DNA of 64,000 bases from the NCBI GenBank assembly GCA_000389735.1, contig APJY01000001.1:62001-126000 (forward strand). Direction: 5' to 3'. The notes beneath the pieces were generated by a model, which made no database searches, had not been told where the DNA came from, and was given only the letters and a program-made list of their open reading frames with translations. The DNA comes from Sulfolobales archaeon Acd1 (GTDB taxonomy: Archaea > Thermoproteota > Thermoprotei_A > Sulfolobales > Sulfolobaceae). Below, one piece after another: positions 26,237 to 35,880 of the stretch (positions within the stretch are counted from its first letter, which is position 1; every line of letters begins with the position of its first letter). The translations under genes were made by a program, and so were the position numbers.

Positions 26237-27466
26237 TCACGAAATCGTTATCCTGCCCCCGAGGCCCCTCAAGTCGTCCCAGAACCTGGGATTACTCTTA
26301 TTCACGCACTCCGCCTTCAGCACTTTGCCCCCAGCCGTCAGCGCGAGCACGGCAGCGAGCATAGCTATCCTATGGTCGTTAGGGCATTCTATCACTCCTT
26401 CCCTCAGCTTGCTCGGCTCTATCACCAGCCTGCCGTCGTATCTCGCCCTGCCCCCGAAGGCCTTCAGGGTACTTATTATGGTGGTTATACGGTCGCTCTC
26501 CTTTATCCTGAGCCTCTCTACACCCTCGATTACGGTCTCCGTTCGGGCGAATGGAGCCAGGGCGGCAATGGAAACGGCCAAATCGGGGGCGTCATCGACG
26601 TTAACCCTCAAGCCCCTCTCAGGTTCCCCTTCCGCTATCCAGGTCCCGTTTCGAACAGCGCTCTTGACCCCGGCCTCCGCCATCAGGTTAACCACGCTGT
26701 GATCTCCGAAGTAACTCGGCGGGTCGTAAAGCCCCGAGATCTCGATCCTCCCTCCCGTGACCGAGCTAGCTATGGCGTAGAAGGACGCCAGAGCGAAGTC
26801 ACCCCTAACTTTGCCTTCGTAAGGCCTCGGGTTACCCCTTGCAACTGTTATCTCCCATACGTCGTCCCGCTCGATCTCGACCCTTACGCCCTGTGAGGTC
26901 AACAGCTCGGCCGTCATCATTATGTAACTCTTCGAGGATACGGGCGACAGCACCCTGATCCTTCCGTGACCCCTAACCGCGAACGCGAACATGAAGCCCG
27001 AAACGTACTGACTGGACTCGGCCCCAGATATCTCGACCTCCTCCTCCTTCAACTTGCCCTTAACCTTCAGGGGCAACCTTTCTGAGGTGACTTCCAAGCC
27101 GTGCCTCCTCGCTAAATTAACTATCTCGTTCAGGGGCCTCCTCCTTAAGCTCTCGTCCCCGTCCACCTCCAGCTCCACTCCCAGAACCATGGCAACGGGC
27201 AACAGCATCCTCAGAGTGGTTGCGGAGCCCCCGACGAAGGCGTACCCCCTGCTCGAAGGCTCCTCGAATTTGAAGCTGCCGTCCTCTACCTTGACTCCCA
27301 GAGCTCTGACCGCGTTTATCGCTGCCGCGATGTCGTCGGAGTCAGGAACCTCGCTCAACGTTACCCTGTTGATCAAGGAATAAAAGATCGTCCTGATGCC
27401 CCAGCTCTTCGAGGGAGGCGCCTCTACCCTTCCCTCAACCCTTGAAGGTCCTACCGAGACCTCCAT
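26237..27466 (-). CDS. aroA: 3-phosphoshikimate 1-carboxyvinyltransferase (EPSP synthase)
   Basis: 409 residues. Transfers enolpyruvyl from PEP to shikimate-3-phosphate. Motifs: RVEAPPSKSWGIRTIFYSLI (substrate Lys), GSATTLRMLLPVAMVLG (PEP loop), RRRPLNEIVNLAR, GAESSQYVSGFMFA, PDLAVSIAALAPFA, LRIKESDRI and CPNDHRIAMLAAVLAL. Its start overlaps the end of aroK by 32 bp. Confidence 0.95.
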   Translation of the reverse strand: MEVSVGPSRVEGRVEAPPSKSWGIRTIFYSLINRVTLSEVPDSDDIAAAINAVRALGVKVEDGSFKFEEPSSRGYAFVGGSATTLRMLLPVAMVLGVELEVDGDESLRRRPLNEIVNLARRHGLEVTSERLPLKVKGKLKEEEVEISGAESSQYVSGFMFAFAVRGHGRIRVLSPVSSKSYIMMTAELLTSQGVRVEIERDDVWEITVARGNPRPYEGKVRGDFALASFYAIASSVTGGRIEISGLYDPPSYFGDHSVVNLMAEAGVKSAVRNGTWIAEGEPERGLRVNVDDAPDLAVSIAALAPFARTETVIEGVERLRIKESDRITTIISTLKAFGGRARYDGRLVIEPSKLREGVIECPNDHRIAMLAAVLALTAGGKVLKAECVNKSNPRFWDDLRGLGGRITIS

Positions 27467-28235
27467 GGCTCACCAGCTCCACGATCCTCACTTCGCCGTG
27501 CTTCGAGAACTCCTCAACTATCGGTCCCTCGTCTCCTTCCTTCGTTATCGCGAAGAGTGAGGGGCCGTTCCCCGAAACCCCGGATGCCATAGCTCCTAAC
27601 CTCTCCGCCCTTTCTAGGATCTCCTCCTCGTAGCCCATTATCCTAGCTACGAGCCTGCCGTTCAGCCTTATGGCCTCGTAGACCTTACCTGAATAGGCCA
27701 GCTCGAAGGCCCTCCTGAACTCCGCCTCATATTTCCTGAATTCGCTGAGCCTGGGTTGTTTGGGTCTGAAGCCCCTCATGAGGATCACCGCCTTGCCCTC
27801 GGGCGGGTTCGAGACCTTCAGTATCTTGAGCTCCTTATTGTACGTGAACGACTGCCCGCCGTAATAGCTTGCGGTAGCGTCGTCTAAAGCCCCGGTCAGG
27901 CTCACGCCGGCCTTTATGGACAGTATCGCCGAAAGCGCCGGGACGTTGACCTCTAACCCGTACCTCTCGGCTATCTCCCCGATAAGGGCAGTCGATACCG
28001 CGGAGCTGCTCTTCAGCCCGCTCTTAGGGGGTATTTCTGAGCTTATTTCAACCCTCTGGTTGGGAATCCCGTAATTCTTGCGGAAGTAGTTTATTACCTC
28101 TTTGATCAGGGGATCGCCGTGCTCGCATCCGTCGCATTCGCTGATTTTCACACTGACCTTAAGGTTGACCGCTATGGAGGAGCCGTACCAGGAGCCCAAA
28201 GCGTTCACTGCTGAGATTCCGCCGAGGGCGAGCAT
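27435..28235 (-). CDS. aroK: Archaeal GHMP-type shikimate kinase
   Basis: 266 residues from ATG 28235. Archaeal shikimate kinase is a GHMP kinase unrelated to bacterial AroK. N-terminal [24 protein letters not shown] corresponds to the archaeal start, P-loop [22 protein letters not shown], and the C-terminal [12 protein letters not shown]. Alternative starts at 28250 and 28271 exist; ATG 28250 comes from a 15-bp tandem duplication that copies the start codon and the next four codons. Overlaps aroC by 31 bp with the chosen start and aroA by 32 bp. Confidence 0.9.
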   Translation of the reverse strand: MLALGGISAVNALGSWYGSSIAVNLKVSVKISECDGCEHGDPLIKEVINYFRKNYGIPNQRVEISSEIPPKSGLKSSSAVSTALIGEIAERYGLEVNVPALSAILSIKAGVSLTGALDDATASYYGGQSFTYNKELKILKVSNPPEGKAVILMRGFRPKQPRLSEFRKYEAEFRRAFELAYSGKVYEAIRLNGRLVARIMGYEEEILERAERLGAMASGVSGNGPSLFAITKEGDEGPIVEEFSKHGEVRIVELVSHGGLGRTFKG

Positions 28236-29392
28236 GCCGAGGGCGAGCATGCCGACCTGTACCTCTTCCACTCCTCCTCTATCCGGCCAACTTGATCCTT
28301 CTCGAGCCTAACGCTGGGTATCACCCCTGCCCTGATCGCGTGATCAGCGAGAACTAGGGCAGTCATGCTCTCCGCCACCGCTACCCCCCTGATGGCCACG
28401 GAAGGGTCGTGCCTCCCAACGACTGATAGCTCCGCTGGCTGTAAAGTCCTCAAGTCCACAGTCCTCTGGGGCTTACGTATGGAACTCGTGGGCTTGAAGG
28501 CAACCCTTAAGACTATGTCCTCCCCGTTCGAAAGCCCCCCCAATATTCCGCCCGCCGTGTTCTTCCTCCACCTGAACCTCCCACCCTCGTAAACTATCTC
28601 ATCGTTAGCCTCGCTACCCCTCATCCTCGCGGCCCGGAACCCCAGACCGTACTCGAAACCGACAACGGCGGGAATGGAAAGCAATGCCTTGGCGAGGTCC
28701 GCTTTTAGTTTGTCGAAGACCGGCTCCCCCAGGCCTATCGGGGGGTTCCTCACGATTATCTCAGCTATCCCGCCCACGCTGTCCCCTTCCTTGAACGCTG
28801 TGGAGACCTCCTCCTCATAGAGCCCTTCGGCCTCCTTATTGGGCGCCCTCACTGGGGAGTACTTGGAGCACAAGGCCTCCTCGAAGGACGCCGCCTCAGC
28901 GTCGACCTTACCTATTGCCGTAAGGTAACCCGCTATCCAAGTCCCCGTCATCATAAGCAGCTTCTTTGCGACCGCCCCGGCCGCCACCCTAGCGACTGTC
29001 TCCCTGGCGCTTGCCCTACCCCCGCCCCTGTAGTCCCAGTTATCGAACCCGTACTTCAAAACATAAGGCAGGTCCGCGTGCCCCGGCCTAGGCTTATAGT
29101 GAATTTCCTCGTAGAACGAGGATATTACGTCGGTGTTCTTAAAAATTACAGTAACGGGGGCGCCGGTGGTTCTGCCTTCATATATCCCGCTGATTATCTC
29201 CGGCTCGTCCTTCTCCCTCCTCCCAGTAACGTATTGCCTTCCCGGTCTCCTGAATTGAAGTTCGAACTCCAAGTCCTCCTTGCTTAGGGGCAAGCCCGCT
29301 GGGAGGCCGTCTATCACCACGCCAACGTAAGGGCCGTGGCTTTCGCCGAACGTCGTTATTCTCAGCCTCTCACCGAACGAGTTGCCTGGCAC
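28205..29392 (-). CDS. aroC: Chorismate synthase
   Basis: 395 residues. Converts EPSP to chorismate with reduced FMN. Motifs: [85 protein letters not shown] and [18 protein letters not shown]. The C-terminus carries a repeat-derived [10 protein letters not shown] tail produced by the tandem duplication. Overlaps aroE by 23 bp. Confidence 0.97.
   Translation of the reverse strand: MPGNSFGERLRITTFGESHGPYVGVVIDGLPAGLPLSKEDLEFELQFRRPGRQYVTGRREKDEPEIISGIYEGRTTGAPVTVIFKNTDVISSFYEEIHYKPRPGHADLPYVLKYGFDNWDYRGGGRASARETVARVAAGAVAKKLLMMTGTWIAGYLTAIGKVDAEAASFEEALCSKYSPVRAPNKEAEGLYEEEVSTAFKEGDSVGGIAEIIVRNPPIGLGEPVFDKLKADLAKALLSIPAVVGFEYGLGFRAARMRGSEANDEIVYEGGRFRWRKNTAGGILGGLSNGEDIVLRVAFKPTSSIRKPQRTVDLRTLQPAELSVVGRHDPSVAIRGVAVAESMTALVLADHAIRAGVIPSVRLEKDQVGRIEEEWKRYRSACSPSACSPSAESQQ
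28222..28251. repeat. 15-bp tandem duplication at the aroC/aroK junction
   Basis: Plus strand GCCGAGGGCGAGCAT occurs twice in direct tandem. Being a multiple of three it keeps both overlapping frames open: it repeats MLALG at the N-terminus of AroK and ACSPS at the C-terminus of AroC. It supplies two consecutive ATG codons for aroK. Confidence 0.85.
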
Positions 29393-30161
29393 TGAGGTAC
29401 TCCAAGACTTCCTCGTCTGATAAGCTTTTGCCGAACCATATCCTGTCCGCTTCCAGGGCCTGCCTAACTAGGACTTGTAGGCCGTTTATCACCCTCATTC
29501 CCTTACTTTCAGCTCTTACAGTTAGGCTCGTCCTCAAGGGCTTGTACACCATATCCAAAGCCAACCTTCCCTTAACGCAGTGATCCGGGATAACGTCGGG
29601 GTTGGGGGTAGAGTTGACTACCACGTCCTGATCCTCGGGGCACGACTCGGAGACCTTAGCCCTGCCTCCCAGCTCGACGATCCTGGTGGCAAGCTCTAAC
29701 GCCTTTTCCCTCGTCCTGTTAATAATCAGCACCTCACAGCCCAGGTCCGCTAAGGCAACGGCTACAGCCTTACCCGCACCCCCGGCTCCGAATACGGTGC
29801 AAACCCTCGGGCCTTCTACAGCAGCGCTCACTAGTTGCTTCACGGCGAGGTAGTCCGTGTTGTGACCGAATCCCTCCTTCACGGTGTTGACCGCTCCCAC
29901 CCTCCTCGCCTCTTCCGACAGACCGCTCAAGTAGGGGATCACGTCCTCTTTATAGGGGATAGTCACGTTGAAGCCGTAGGCCAAGTTCAGTAGTCCCCTT
30001 ATCGTCTCGCTGAACTTCTCCCTCTTCAAGTCGAACGCCAAATAAACGGCGTCTATGGAAAGCCTCTCAAACGCGTAGTTGTGAATAGCTGGGGAAAGGG
30101 TGTAGCTTATGTTCTCCCCTAGAACTCCCAGGAGCTTGGTGGTGTAGCCTATCTGAGGCAT
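29370..30161 (-). CDS. aroE: Shikimate dehydrogenase
   Basis: 263 residues. NADP-dependent reduction of 3-dehydroshikimate. Motifs: [17 protein letters not shown] (S-x-S-P-x-x-H-N with the first Ser replaced by Thr), [17 protein letters not shown] (catalytic Lys), [36 protein letters not shown] and INRTREKA for NADP, and NSTPNPD. Overlaps aroB by 13 bp. Confidence 0.95.
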   Translation of the reverse strand: MPQIGYTTKLLGVLGENISYTLSPAIHNYAFERLSIDAVYLAFDLKREKFSETIRGLLNLAYGFNVTIPYKEDVIPYLSGLSEEARRVGAVNTVKEGFGHNTDYLAVKQLVSAAVEGPRVCTVFGAGGAGKAVAVALADLGCEVLIINRTREKALELATRIVELGGRAKVSESCPEDQDVVVNSTPNPDVIPDHCVKGRLALDMVYKPLRTSLTVRAESKGMRVINGLQVLVRQALEADRIWFGKSLSDEEVLEYLSARQLVR

Positions 30162-31204
30162 TGCTCAGTTAGTCCCTTGAAGGTCTCCACGGGTATTTCA
30201 GCCTTAGTCCAGGCCCCTATCCTCCTGGGAACCGGGACGAGGAGAACGTCGCTCCTCCTTTTCTTGTCCTTCTCTAAGGCCTTTAACGCCTTGTAGGGGT
30301 CGGGCCTCGGGTCGAGCTGGTCAGGGTTTACCGGAAGTTCGTAAAGGGTCAGGAGGCTTAAGGTGTCCTCTACCAAGCCTTCCTCCGCGTAACCCAACTC
30401 CTCGGCGAACTTCGACTCACAGGTCATACCGACGGAGATCGCGAGGCCGTGGTGAACCTTGAAGTCCGTGGCGGACTCTATGGCGTGGCCAACAGTATGG
30501 CCGAAGTTCAGGACTATCCTGATCCCCTTGGTCTCCCTCTCGTCCTGAGCGACCACGTCGAGCTTGTTGCTCGCGGACCTGATGATGACCTCCTCCAGGG
30601 CCTCGTCGTCCTTCCTCATTATCTCGTCCTTGCTGCCCATCAGTATGTTGTAGAGGGCTGAGTCCAGGACTATGGAGTACTTGATGACCTCGCTTAAGCC
30701 GTTCCTTAGCTCCTGCTGAGGGAGGGTGTCCAAGAACGATAACTCCGCAATTATTATGTTCGGCTGGTAGAAAGTGCCCAGGACGTTCTTGATCCCTGCG
30801 AAGTTAACCCCTGTCTTGCCCCCTATTGCCGCGTCTACCATGCCGAGTAGGGTGGTAGGGACGTTGACCAGCCTTATCCCCCTCAAGTAAATCGACGCGA
30901 GGAAGCCAACAGTATCCGTCACGCTCCCTCCGCCGACGGCTATTATCGTATCACCCCTGTCGTAACCCCTCTCGAAGAGCTCCTTCGCCAGAACCAGGAC
31001 GTTGTTCGCGTCCTTTAACCTCTCGCCGTCCTCGACGGGGAAATACTCCGCCTCGGGCAAGACCTTCCTTATGGGGGTAGGGTCGAGCCAAAGAGGGTGA
31101 AAGACCGCTATTTTCCCCGTCAGCTCCCTGAGCACTTCGAGGGCGTTCCTTCCCACAACGAACCTAACGTCGTTACAGCAGACGGTCTGCGTGATCTCCC
31201 TCAT
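30149..31204 (-). CDS. aroB: 3-dehydroquinate synthase
   Basis: 351 residues. NAD- and metal-dependent conversion of DAHP to 3-dehydroquinate. Motifs: IIAVGGGSVTDTVGFLASIYLRGIRLVNVPTTLLGMVDAAIGGKTGVNF, NGLSEVIKYSIV, RIVLNFGHTVGHAIES and KKRRSDVLLVPVP. Overlaps the DAHP synthase gene by 4 bp. Confidence 0.97.
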   Translation of the reverse strand: MREITQTVCCNDVRFVVGRNALEVLRELTGKIAVFHPLWLDPTPIRKVLPEAEYFPVEDGERLKDANNVLVLAKELFERGYDRGDTIIAVGGGSVTDTVGFLASIYLRGIRLVNVPTTLLGMVDAAIGGKTGVNFAGIKNVLGTFYQPNIIIAELSFLDTLPQQELRNGLSEVIKYSIVLDSALYNILMGSKDEIMRKDDEALEEVIIRSASNKLDVVAQDERETKGIRIVLNFGHTVGHAIESATDFKVHHGLAISVGMTCESKFAEELGYAEEGLVEDTLSLLTLYELPVNPDQLDPRPDPYKALKALEKDKKRRSDVLLVPVPRRIGAWTKAEIPVETFKGLTEQCLR

Positions 31205-32193
31205 GCCGTCCTACCTAATGCCTCCGCTAGAGCCTTGATCCTCTGCATTAGTAGTGAGAACTGTTCGGGAGTCAGCTGTTGCTCCGAGTCGCTCAACGCC
31301 TTTTCTGGCCTCGGGTGAACTTCCACTATCAGCATGTCGGCCCCCGCGGCTACCGCCGCTAAGGCCAGGGAATGAACCAGCTCCCTCTTTCCTGCGGGGT
31401 GGCTTGGGTCTGCACAGATCGGGAGGTGGGTCTGTAGCTTCGCGCTCACCATTCCGCCTATGTCGATCGTGAACCTGGTCGACTTCTCGAACGTCCTTAT
31501 CCCCCTCTCACAGAGCACAACTGAGCCGTTGTTCTCTGATAGGATATACTCGGCCGTCAATATCCACTCCTCCACCGTGTTGCCCATGCCCCTCTTAAGC
31601 AGAACCGGCATACCGGACCTCCCCGCTTCCTTCAGCAGGTCGAAGTTCTGGGCGTTCCTGGCCCCGATCTGGAGCATGTCAGCGTACCTCTTGAAGTACT
31701 CCATATGTCTCGGGTCCATTATTTCCGTGACAACCGGGAGCCCTGTTTCGTCCGAGGCCCTCCTGAGCAGCTCCAACCCCTTAACGCCCAAACCCTGGAA
31801 GCTGTAGGGGCTCGTTCTCGGCTTGAAGGCTCCTCCCCTGAGCAAGGAGGCGCCGGCCCTCTTGACCTCCTTCGCCGTAGTCATCAACTGCTCCTCGTCC
31901 TCCACGGCACAGGGGCCGGCAGCTACGACTACCTTTCTGTCACCTATCTTGACACCCTTAACGTCTACTATAGTCGGGTCGCTCTTCCACTCGTTGCTCG
32001 CTAGCTGGAACGGCCTTTTGGGCTTCACTTTCATCTCGACCGAAGGATCTACTATCGTCTCGACTAGGTTATCCGGCCAGGCAACTACGAGCTCTTTGCC
32101 GTAAAGGTTGAGGTACCTATATGAAGCCCCACTACTGCTTATCTTCTCTTTTAGGGTCGACCAGTCTGCTCCCTTCTTGAGGATGAAGAGCAT
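31201..32193 (-). CDS. aroF: 3-deoxy-7-phosphoheptulonate (DAHP) synthase, class I beta with N-terminal regulatory-type domain
   Basis: 330 residues. First committed step: PEP plus erythrose-4-phosphate. An N-terminal ferredoxin-like domain ([22 protein letters not shown]...LYGKELVVAWPD, residues 1-60) is followed by the TIM barrel (VVVAAGPCAVEDEEQLMTTAKEVKRAGASLLRGGAFKPRTSPYSFQGLG, PVLLKRGMGNTVEEWILTAEYI, GIRTFE, PICADPSHPAGKRE, ADMLIVEVHPRPEKALSDSEQQLT). The N-terminal domain suggests feedback control. Overlaps the upstream gene by 62 bp, unusually long. Confidence 0.95.
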   Translation of the reverse strand: MLFILKKGADWSTLKEKISSSGASYRYLNLYGKELVVAWPDNLVETIVDPSVEMKVKPKRPFQLASNEWKSDPTIVDVKGVKIGDRKVVVAAGPCAVEDEEQLMTTAKEVKRAGASLLRGGAFKPRTSPYSFQGLGVKGLELLRRASDETGLPVVTEIMDPRHMEYFKRYADMLQIGARNAQNFDLLKEAGRSGMPVLLKRGMGNTVEEWILTAEYILSENNGSVVLCERGIRTFEKSTRFTIDIGGMVSAKLQTHLPICADPSHPAGKRELVHSLALAAVAAGADMLIVEVHPRPEKALSDSEQQLTPEQFSLLMQRIKALAEALGRTA

Positions 32194-33220
32194 TCTCTCC
32201 TAACCTCGCAAAGAGCTCTGAAATCGTTTCTATCCCAACCCTTCTCGCTATAAAAGCGTAGGGGTTACCGTTTTGGATCTCCATTACGACGTCCTCCTGA
32301 GAGATCACCCTATTTATGACCCTCATCAGGTCCTTGAAGGTCACAGTCCTCATGACCTCCACCTCCTTCTCGACACCCAATACCCTCGCTAACTTATCGT
32401 AGCCCTCCTTCAAGGCCAGCAAATAGAAGTGCGAAAGTACCTGAACTACCGCCATAGCCTTATCGTGCTTCTCGGGGTCGCTGACGACGACGCTCAATCC
32501 CGCCGACCTCCAGAAGGCGATAACGTCGCTTATGTCCCCGCTAGTCTTAGAGGGTATAACTACTATCTCCTCCCCTATTGGGCTCGATTGGGGACCGAAG
32601 AGAGGATGAGTGGAGACGAACCTGAAGGATTCCTCAACACTGACCCTCTCGAGGAAGTCGAAGTTGTCTCCCTTAACGGAGAGGACGTCCATCACGGTCT
32701 TCCCCCTCAATGCGGTCTTCAGGCTGGAGAAGTAGTCTCCCTTGATGGCCTCAGGCGGCAGGGCCAAAATCACGTAGTCCCCCCACTCCAGGGCTTCACT
32801 CTGGGGCATGTAGACGCCACCAGATTCCCTCGCAGCCTCCTCGGCCTTGGCAGAGTTCCTGCCCGTTATCACCACCTTGTGTTCGGCCAAGGTGAGGAGC
32901 TTGGCCAAAGCCTTGCCCATGCCTCCGTATCCCACTATAGTCACCCTCTTGGGGGAGGAGTTGGTGAGCTGAACCCTCTTAGAGTAATACAGGATGGAAT
33001 TCACGAGCTCCCTCGCTAATTCCTCGGGGACACCCAGCCTTCTGGAGCTCTCGACCCAGTTCCTGAGTACTTCCGCTTCCCTCGCCTCGTCCTTAATAGA
33101 TAAACCTAACCTATTCTTAATCTCAGCTATCTTTCTCGAAATCAAAAACCTTTGAGAAATTAAATAAAGGATCTGATAATCTATCTCGTCTATTTTAGCC
33201 CTCAGTTCCTCCAGGCTCAT
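32132..33220 (-). CDS. tyrA: Bifunctional chorismate mutase / prephenate dehydrogenase
   Basis: 362 residues. N-terminal AroQ chorismate mutase (residues 1-88: [38 protein letters not shown]...DEAREAEVL), then a Rossmann dehydrogenase ([31 protein letters not shown], residues about 93-125; [23 protein letters not shown] for prephenate binding). Makes 4-hydroxyphenylpyruvate precursor of tyrosine from chorismate. GYGGMG and an R at the end of strand 2 suggest NADP preference. Overlaps transketolase C by 4 bp. Confidence 0.92.
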   Translation of the reverse strand: MSLEELRAKIDEIDYQILYLISQRFLISRKIAEIKNRLGLSIKDEAREAEVLRNWVESSRRLGVPEELARELVNSILYYSKRVQLTNSSPKRVTIVGYGGMGKALAKLLTLAEHKVVITGRNSAKAEEAARESGGVYMPQSEALEWGDYVILALPPEAIKGDYFSSLKTALRGKTVMDVLSVKGDNFDFLERVSVEESFRFVSTHPLFGPQSSPIGEEIVVIPSKTSGDISDVIAFWRSAGLSVVVSDPEKHDKAMAVVQVLSHFYLLALKEGYDKLARVLGVEKEVEVMRTVTFKDLMRVINRVISQEDVVMEIQNGNPYAFIARRVGIETISELFARLGENALHPQEGSRLVDPKREDKQ

Positions 33221-34158
33221 TTCATTAACTCCATGGCCTGGTTTACGACGCTCTTCCAGGTTATGCCGTAGTAGTCCAGGAGCTCCCTCTGGCTCCTGGC
33301 CGACCTTCCGAACGTTGTGGCCCCTACGAACCTCATCGGCACCGGATATCTCTTGACAACGACCTCGGCGACGGCGGAACCGATCCCGCCGTAAATGCTG
33401 TGCTCCTCAATCGTCACTATCCTTCCGGTCTTCCTCGCGTAGTACTCGATGAGCTGTTCGTCTATAGGCTTGATGGAAAGAAGGTTTATCACGGCGGCGC
33501 TTATGCCCATCTTATTCAGCTCCTCCGCCGCCTTGAGAGCGTCCCAGAGCACTACTCCCGCCCCCATTATTGCGACGTCGTCGCCGTCCCTCAGTACGAA
33601 GCCCTTCCCCAACTTGAACTGATAGTCTAGTCCCTCCGTGATGCTCGGCGAGTATTCTCTACCGATCCTGAAGTAAGTCGGTCCCTTAAGTTCCTCGAGC
33701 ACTACTGGCAAGGCCCTCCTGATGTCGGCCGGGTCCGCGGGTACTATCACCTTCATATTCGGTAATACCCTCATCAGGGCTATGTCTTCGAGGGCCTGAT
33801 GACTGGAACCGTCGGCGTGGTCGCTGTAACCGGAGTGAGTAACTATGAACTTCACGTCTAGGTTCATCCTGGCAATGCTGTTCCTTATCTGCTCCCAGGC
33901 CCTCATCAGGAACATCGCGAACTCGACTACCACTGGCTTGTAGCCGGCTATCGAGAGGCCTCCGGCGAAGTTCACCATGTCCTGTTCCGATATTCCGACG
34001 TTGAAGTATCGGTCGGGGTACTTCTCCTTGAAATAGATCGCCCTGGTCGAATCGCCCACGTCGGCAGTGATCACTAATAAGTCTTTGTCTCTCTCGCCTA
34101 GCTCGACCAGCAACCTACCCAGGGTATCACGCATTGATAAGATGCTTCCTTGCGTCAT
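33217..34158 (-). CDS. Transketolase, C-terminal (pyrimidine/dehydrogenase-like) subunit
   Basis: 313 residues: PYR domain plus C-terminal domain of transketolase. Visible: [46 protein letters not shown] (catalytic E in ISEQDM), [40 protein letters not shown], and the C-terminal [23 protein letters not shown]. In archaea transketolase is split; with the N-terminal subunit it makes erythrose-4-phosphate for DAHP synthase, which explains its place in this operon. Overlaps the N subunit by 32 bp. Confidence 0.95.
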   Translation of the reverse strand: MTQGSILSMRDTLGRLLVELGERDKDLLVITADVGDSTRAIYFKEKYPDRYFNVGISEQDMVNFAGGLSIAGYKPVVVEFAMFLMRAWEQIRNSIARMNLDVKFIVTHSGYSDHADGSSHQALEDIALMRVLPNMKVIVPADPADIRRALPVVLEELKGPTYFRIGREYSPSITEGLDYQFKLGKGFVLRDGDDVAIMGAGVVLWDALKAAEELNKMGISAAVINLLSIKPIDEQLIEYYARKTGRIVTIEEHSIYGGIGSAVAEVVVKRYPVPMRFVGATTFGRSARSQRELLDYYGITWKSVVNQAMELMK

Positions 34159-34957
34159 CGGGGCTCGACCTCTGTTTCCTGGTGTTCTCTATCGGGGGAA
34201 AGCCTTTCCCCCTAACAGTCCTAGCGAATATCGCGCTCGGCCTCTTTGCTTTTAGGGCCTCCTCTAGGGCTTCGGACAGGCTGACGAAGTCGTGACCGTC
34301 AGCCTCGAAAACGGCCCAACCGACGGCCTCGTAAACCTTAGGCAGGTAACCCTTGGGCTTGACGCTGTCAACGCTGTCGTCTAGCTGGAAGTTATTGACT
34401 TCCACGATCGCTATCAGGTTGTCGAGCTTCCTCGTCACTGCGTGGGTTATCGCCTCCCAAACCTCGCCCTCGTCGTGCTCGCCGTCTCCCATGTCCACGA
34501 AGACCCTTCCCGTTCCTCCCCTCATCTTGATGCCTGTGGCTATCCCTATTCCGAAGCTCAGCCCTTGGCCCAGGCTTCCAGTGGCCATGTCCACTCCCGG
34601 AATGAAGATCTCAGGGTGTCCCTGAAGTATGCTGGATATGTCTTGGATTTTCCATAGTTCGTCCTCCGGTATGAATCCCTTTTCGGCCATGACTGCGTAT
34701 AGGGCTGGGGCCGCATGACCTTTACTTAAGATGAAGTAATCCCTGTTTAATGGATCCCTTCCGAACCTTAGGTACTTGAACATCAGTAGAGTTACGATTT
34801 CGATACTGCTCAATGACGACCCTACGTGAAGCGTTTGGTCATAGAATAGCATCTTTATTACGTTCTTCCTCGCGTTCTCGGCTATCTCCCGTAACCTGTT
34901 CAACTCCTCGAGTGTTAATATTGGCGTTGCATCATTCCTCCCTCCTTCGTTCCCCAT
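34127..34957 (-). CDS. Transketolase, N-terminal (thiamine diphosphate-binding) subunit
   Basis: 276 residues. ThDP motif [37 protein letters not shown] (GDG...N-N) and [52 protein letters not shown]. First gene of the aromatic operon. Upstream is an AT-rich element shared with the divergent E1-like gene (ATTTAATTATAAG, 34992-35004). Confidence 0.96.
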   Translation of the reverse strand: MGNEGGRNDATPILTLEELNRLREIAENARKNVIKMLFYDQTLHVGSSLSSIEIVTLLMFKYLRFGRDPLNRDYFILSKGHAAPALYAVMAEKGFIPEDELWKIQDISSILQGHPEIFIPGVDMATGSLGQGLSFGIGIATGIKMRGGTGRVFVDMGDGEHDEGEVWEAITHAVTRKLDNLIAIVEVNNFQLDDSVDSVKPKGYLPKVYEAVGWAVFEADGHDFVSLSEALEEALKAKRPSAIFARTVRGKGFPPIENTRKQRSSPDDARKHLINA

Positions 34958-34990
34958 TGGAACAATACCAAACCCCCGTGTAGAATCAGA

Positions 34991-35005
34991 GATTTAATTA
35001 TAAGC
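34991..35005. promoter_or_regulatory. Shared divergent TATA region for the aro operon and the E1-like gene
   Basis: GATTTAATTATAAGC lies in the 62-bp gap between the transketolase start (34957, minus) and GTG 35020 (plus). It is about 22 bp before the GTG, fitting a leaderless plus-strand mRNA, and 35-48 bp from the minus-strand ATG, leaving a short leader there. Confidence 0.55.
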
Positions 35006-35019
35006 TTTGTGCAGATCAC

Positions 35020-35877
35020 GTGGAACGGTATTTAAGGGAAGTACTGACCATCGGCAAGACGGTATTTGACAAGGTAAGAGCCACCACAGCCCTGGTGGTG
35101 GGCTGCGGAGCCTTGGGATCCTCCATAGCCGAGGCTCTGGCCAGGCTGGGGATCGGTAAGCTTGTCGTAATCGACGCGGACGTGGTAGAGGAGGCCAACC
35201 TCTCGACCGCTCACATGTTCGGCGTTGAGGACTTGGGGAGGCCAAAGGTCGACGCTTGCAAAGAACGCCTGAGGAGCGTGAACCCAGACGTGGAGGTCGT
35301 CGCGTACCACGACGTAATCGACCCCTCCAACGTGGAGAAGTACGTTGGTTTCGCTGACGTGGTATTCGACGGGTTGGACAGCCTTTATGCCAGGCTCCTC
35401 CTAAACGACGCCTGCGTCAAGCTGGGAAAACCGCTTTTCTACGCGGGGGTGTCGGGCGAGTACATCACGGTTAAGGCAGTAGTTCCGGGTGCGATGTCGT
35501 GCTTATCGTGTTTCCTGAACTATGACGGGGACGATAGGAACGCGTGCGACGTAGTAGGGACCACCGTCTTAGCGCCCACCGTCGCGGCGAGCCTGCAGGT
35601 TCAACTGTTCTTGAATTACCTGCGAGGCAGAGTGAAAGACGAACTGATCCTAGTAGAGCTAGACGACCTCAGGTTAACGAGAGTGGAGCTGAGCAGGAAC
35701 CCGAAGTGCAGGAGTTGTGGGCTCCGTGAGTTCCCCTACTTAAGGGGGGAGATAAGGCCAGGGTCATGCGAGATCAGGAGGATTGAGGGGAGGACTGAAG
35801 CCCTCCAGATAACTACGGGAACCTCTTACGTTAAAATTTGTTACCCTGAAGGATGTTTCGAAAGGAGAAGGTACTGA
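35020..35877 (+). CDS. E1-like ThiF/MoeB/HesA-family adenylyltransferase
   Basis: 285 residues, GTG start. Adenylating core: ALVVGCGALGSSIAEALARLGIGKLVVIDADVVEEANLSTAHMFG (GxGxxG and the D-x-D-x-V-E-x-x-N-L motif), GRPKVDACKERL, and DVVFDGLDSLYARLLLND. Two C-x2-C pairs for zinc (MSCLSCFL, residues about 164-168, and PKCRSCG near 228). The last 45 residues extend beyond MoeB. It activates a ubiquitin-like or sulfur-carrier protein (SAMP/Urm1, MoaD or ThiS). It begins a plus-strand run that leads into the information-processing block. Confidence 0.9.
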   Translation: MERYLREVLTIGKTVFDKVRATTALVVGCGALGSSIAEALARLGIGKLVVIDADVVEEANLSTAHMFGVEDLGRPKVDACKERLRSVNPDVEVVAYHDVIDPSNVEKYVGFADVVFDGLDSLYARLLLNDACVKLGKPLFYAGVSGEYITVKAVVPGAMSCLSCFLNYDGDDRNACDVVGTTVLAPTVAASLQVQLFLNYLRGRVKDELILVELDDLRLTRVELSRNPKCRSCGLREFPYLRGEIRPGSCEIRRIEGRTEALQITTGTSYVKICYPEGCFERRRY

Positions 35878-35880
35878 ATC

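Noticed and set aside
28950-28980. AUGAUGA-like C boxes inside aroC, aroA, purine and permease genes (for example 26921, 28955, 43952)
   Set aside because: No D' or D box at about 12 nt, so these are coding coincidences.
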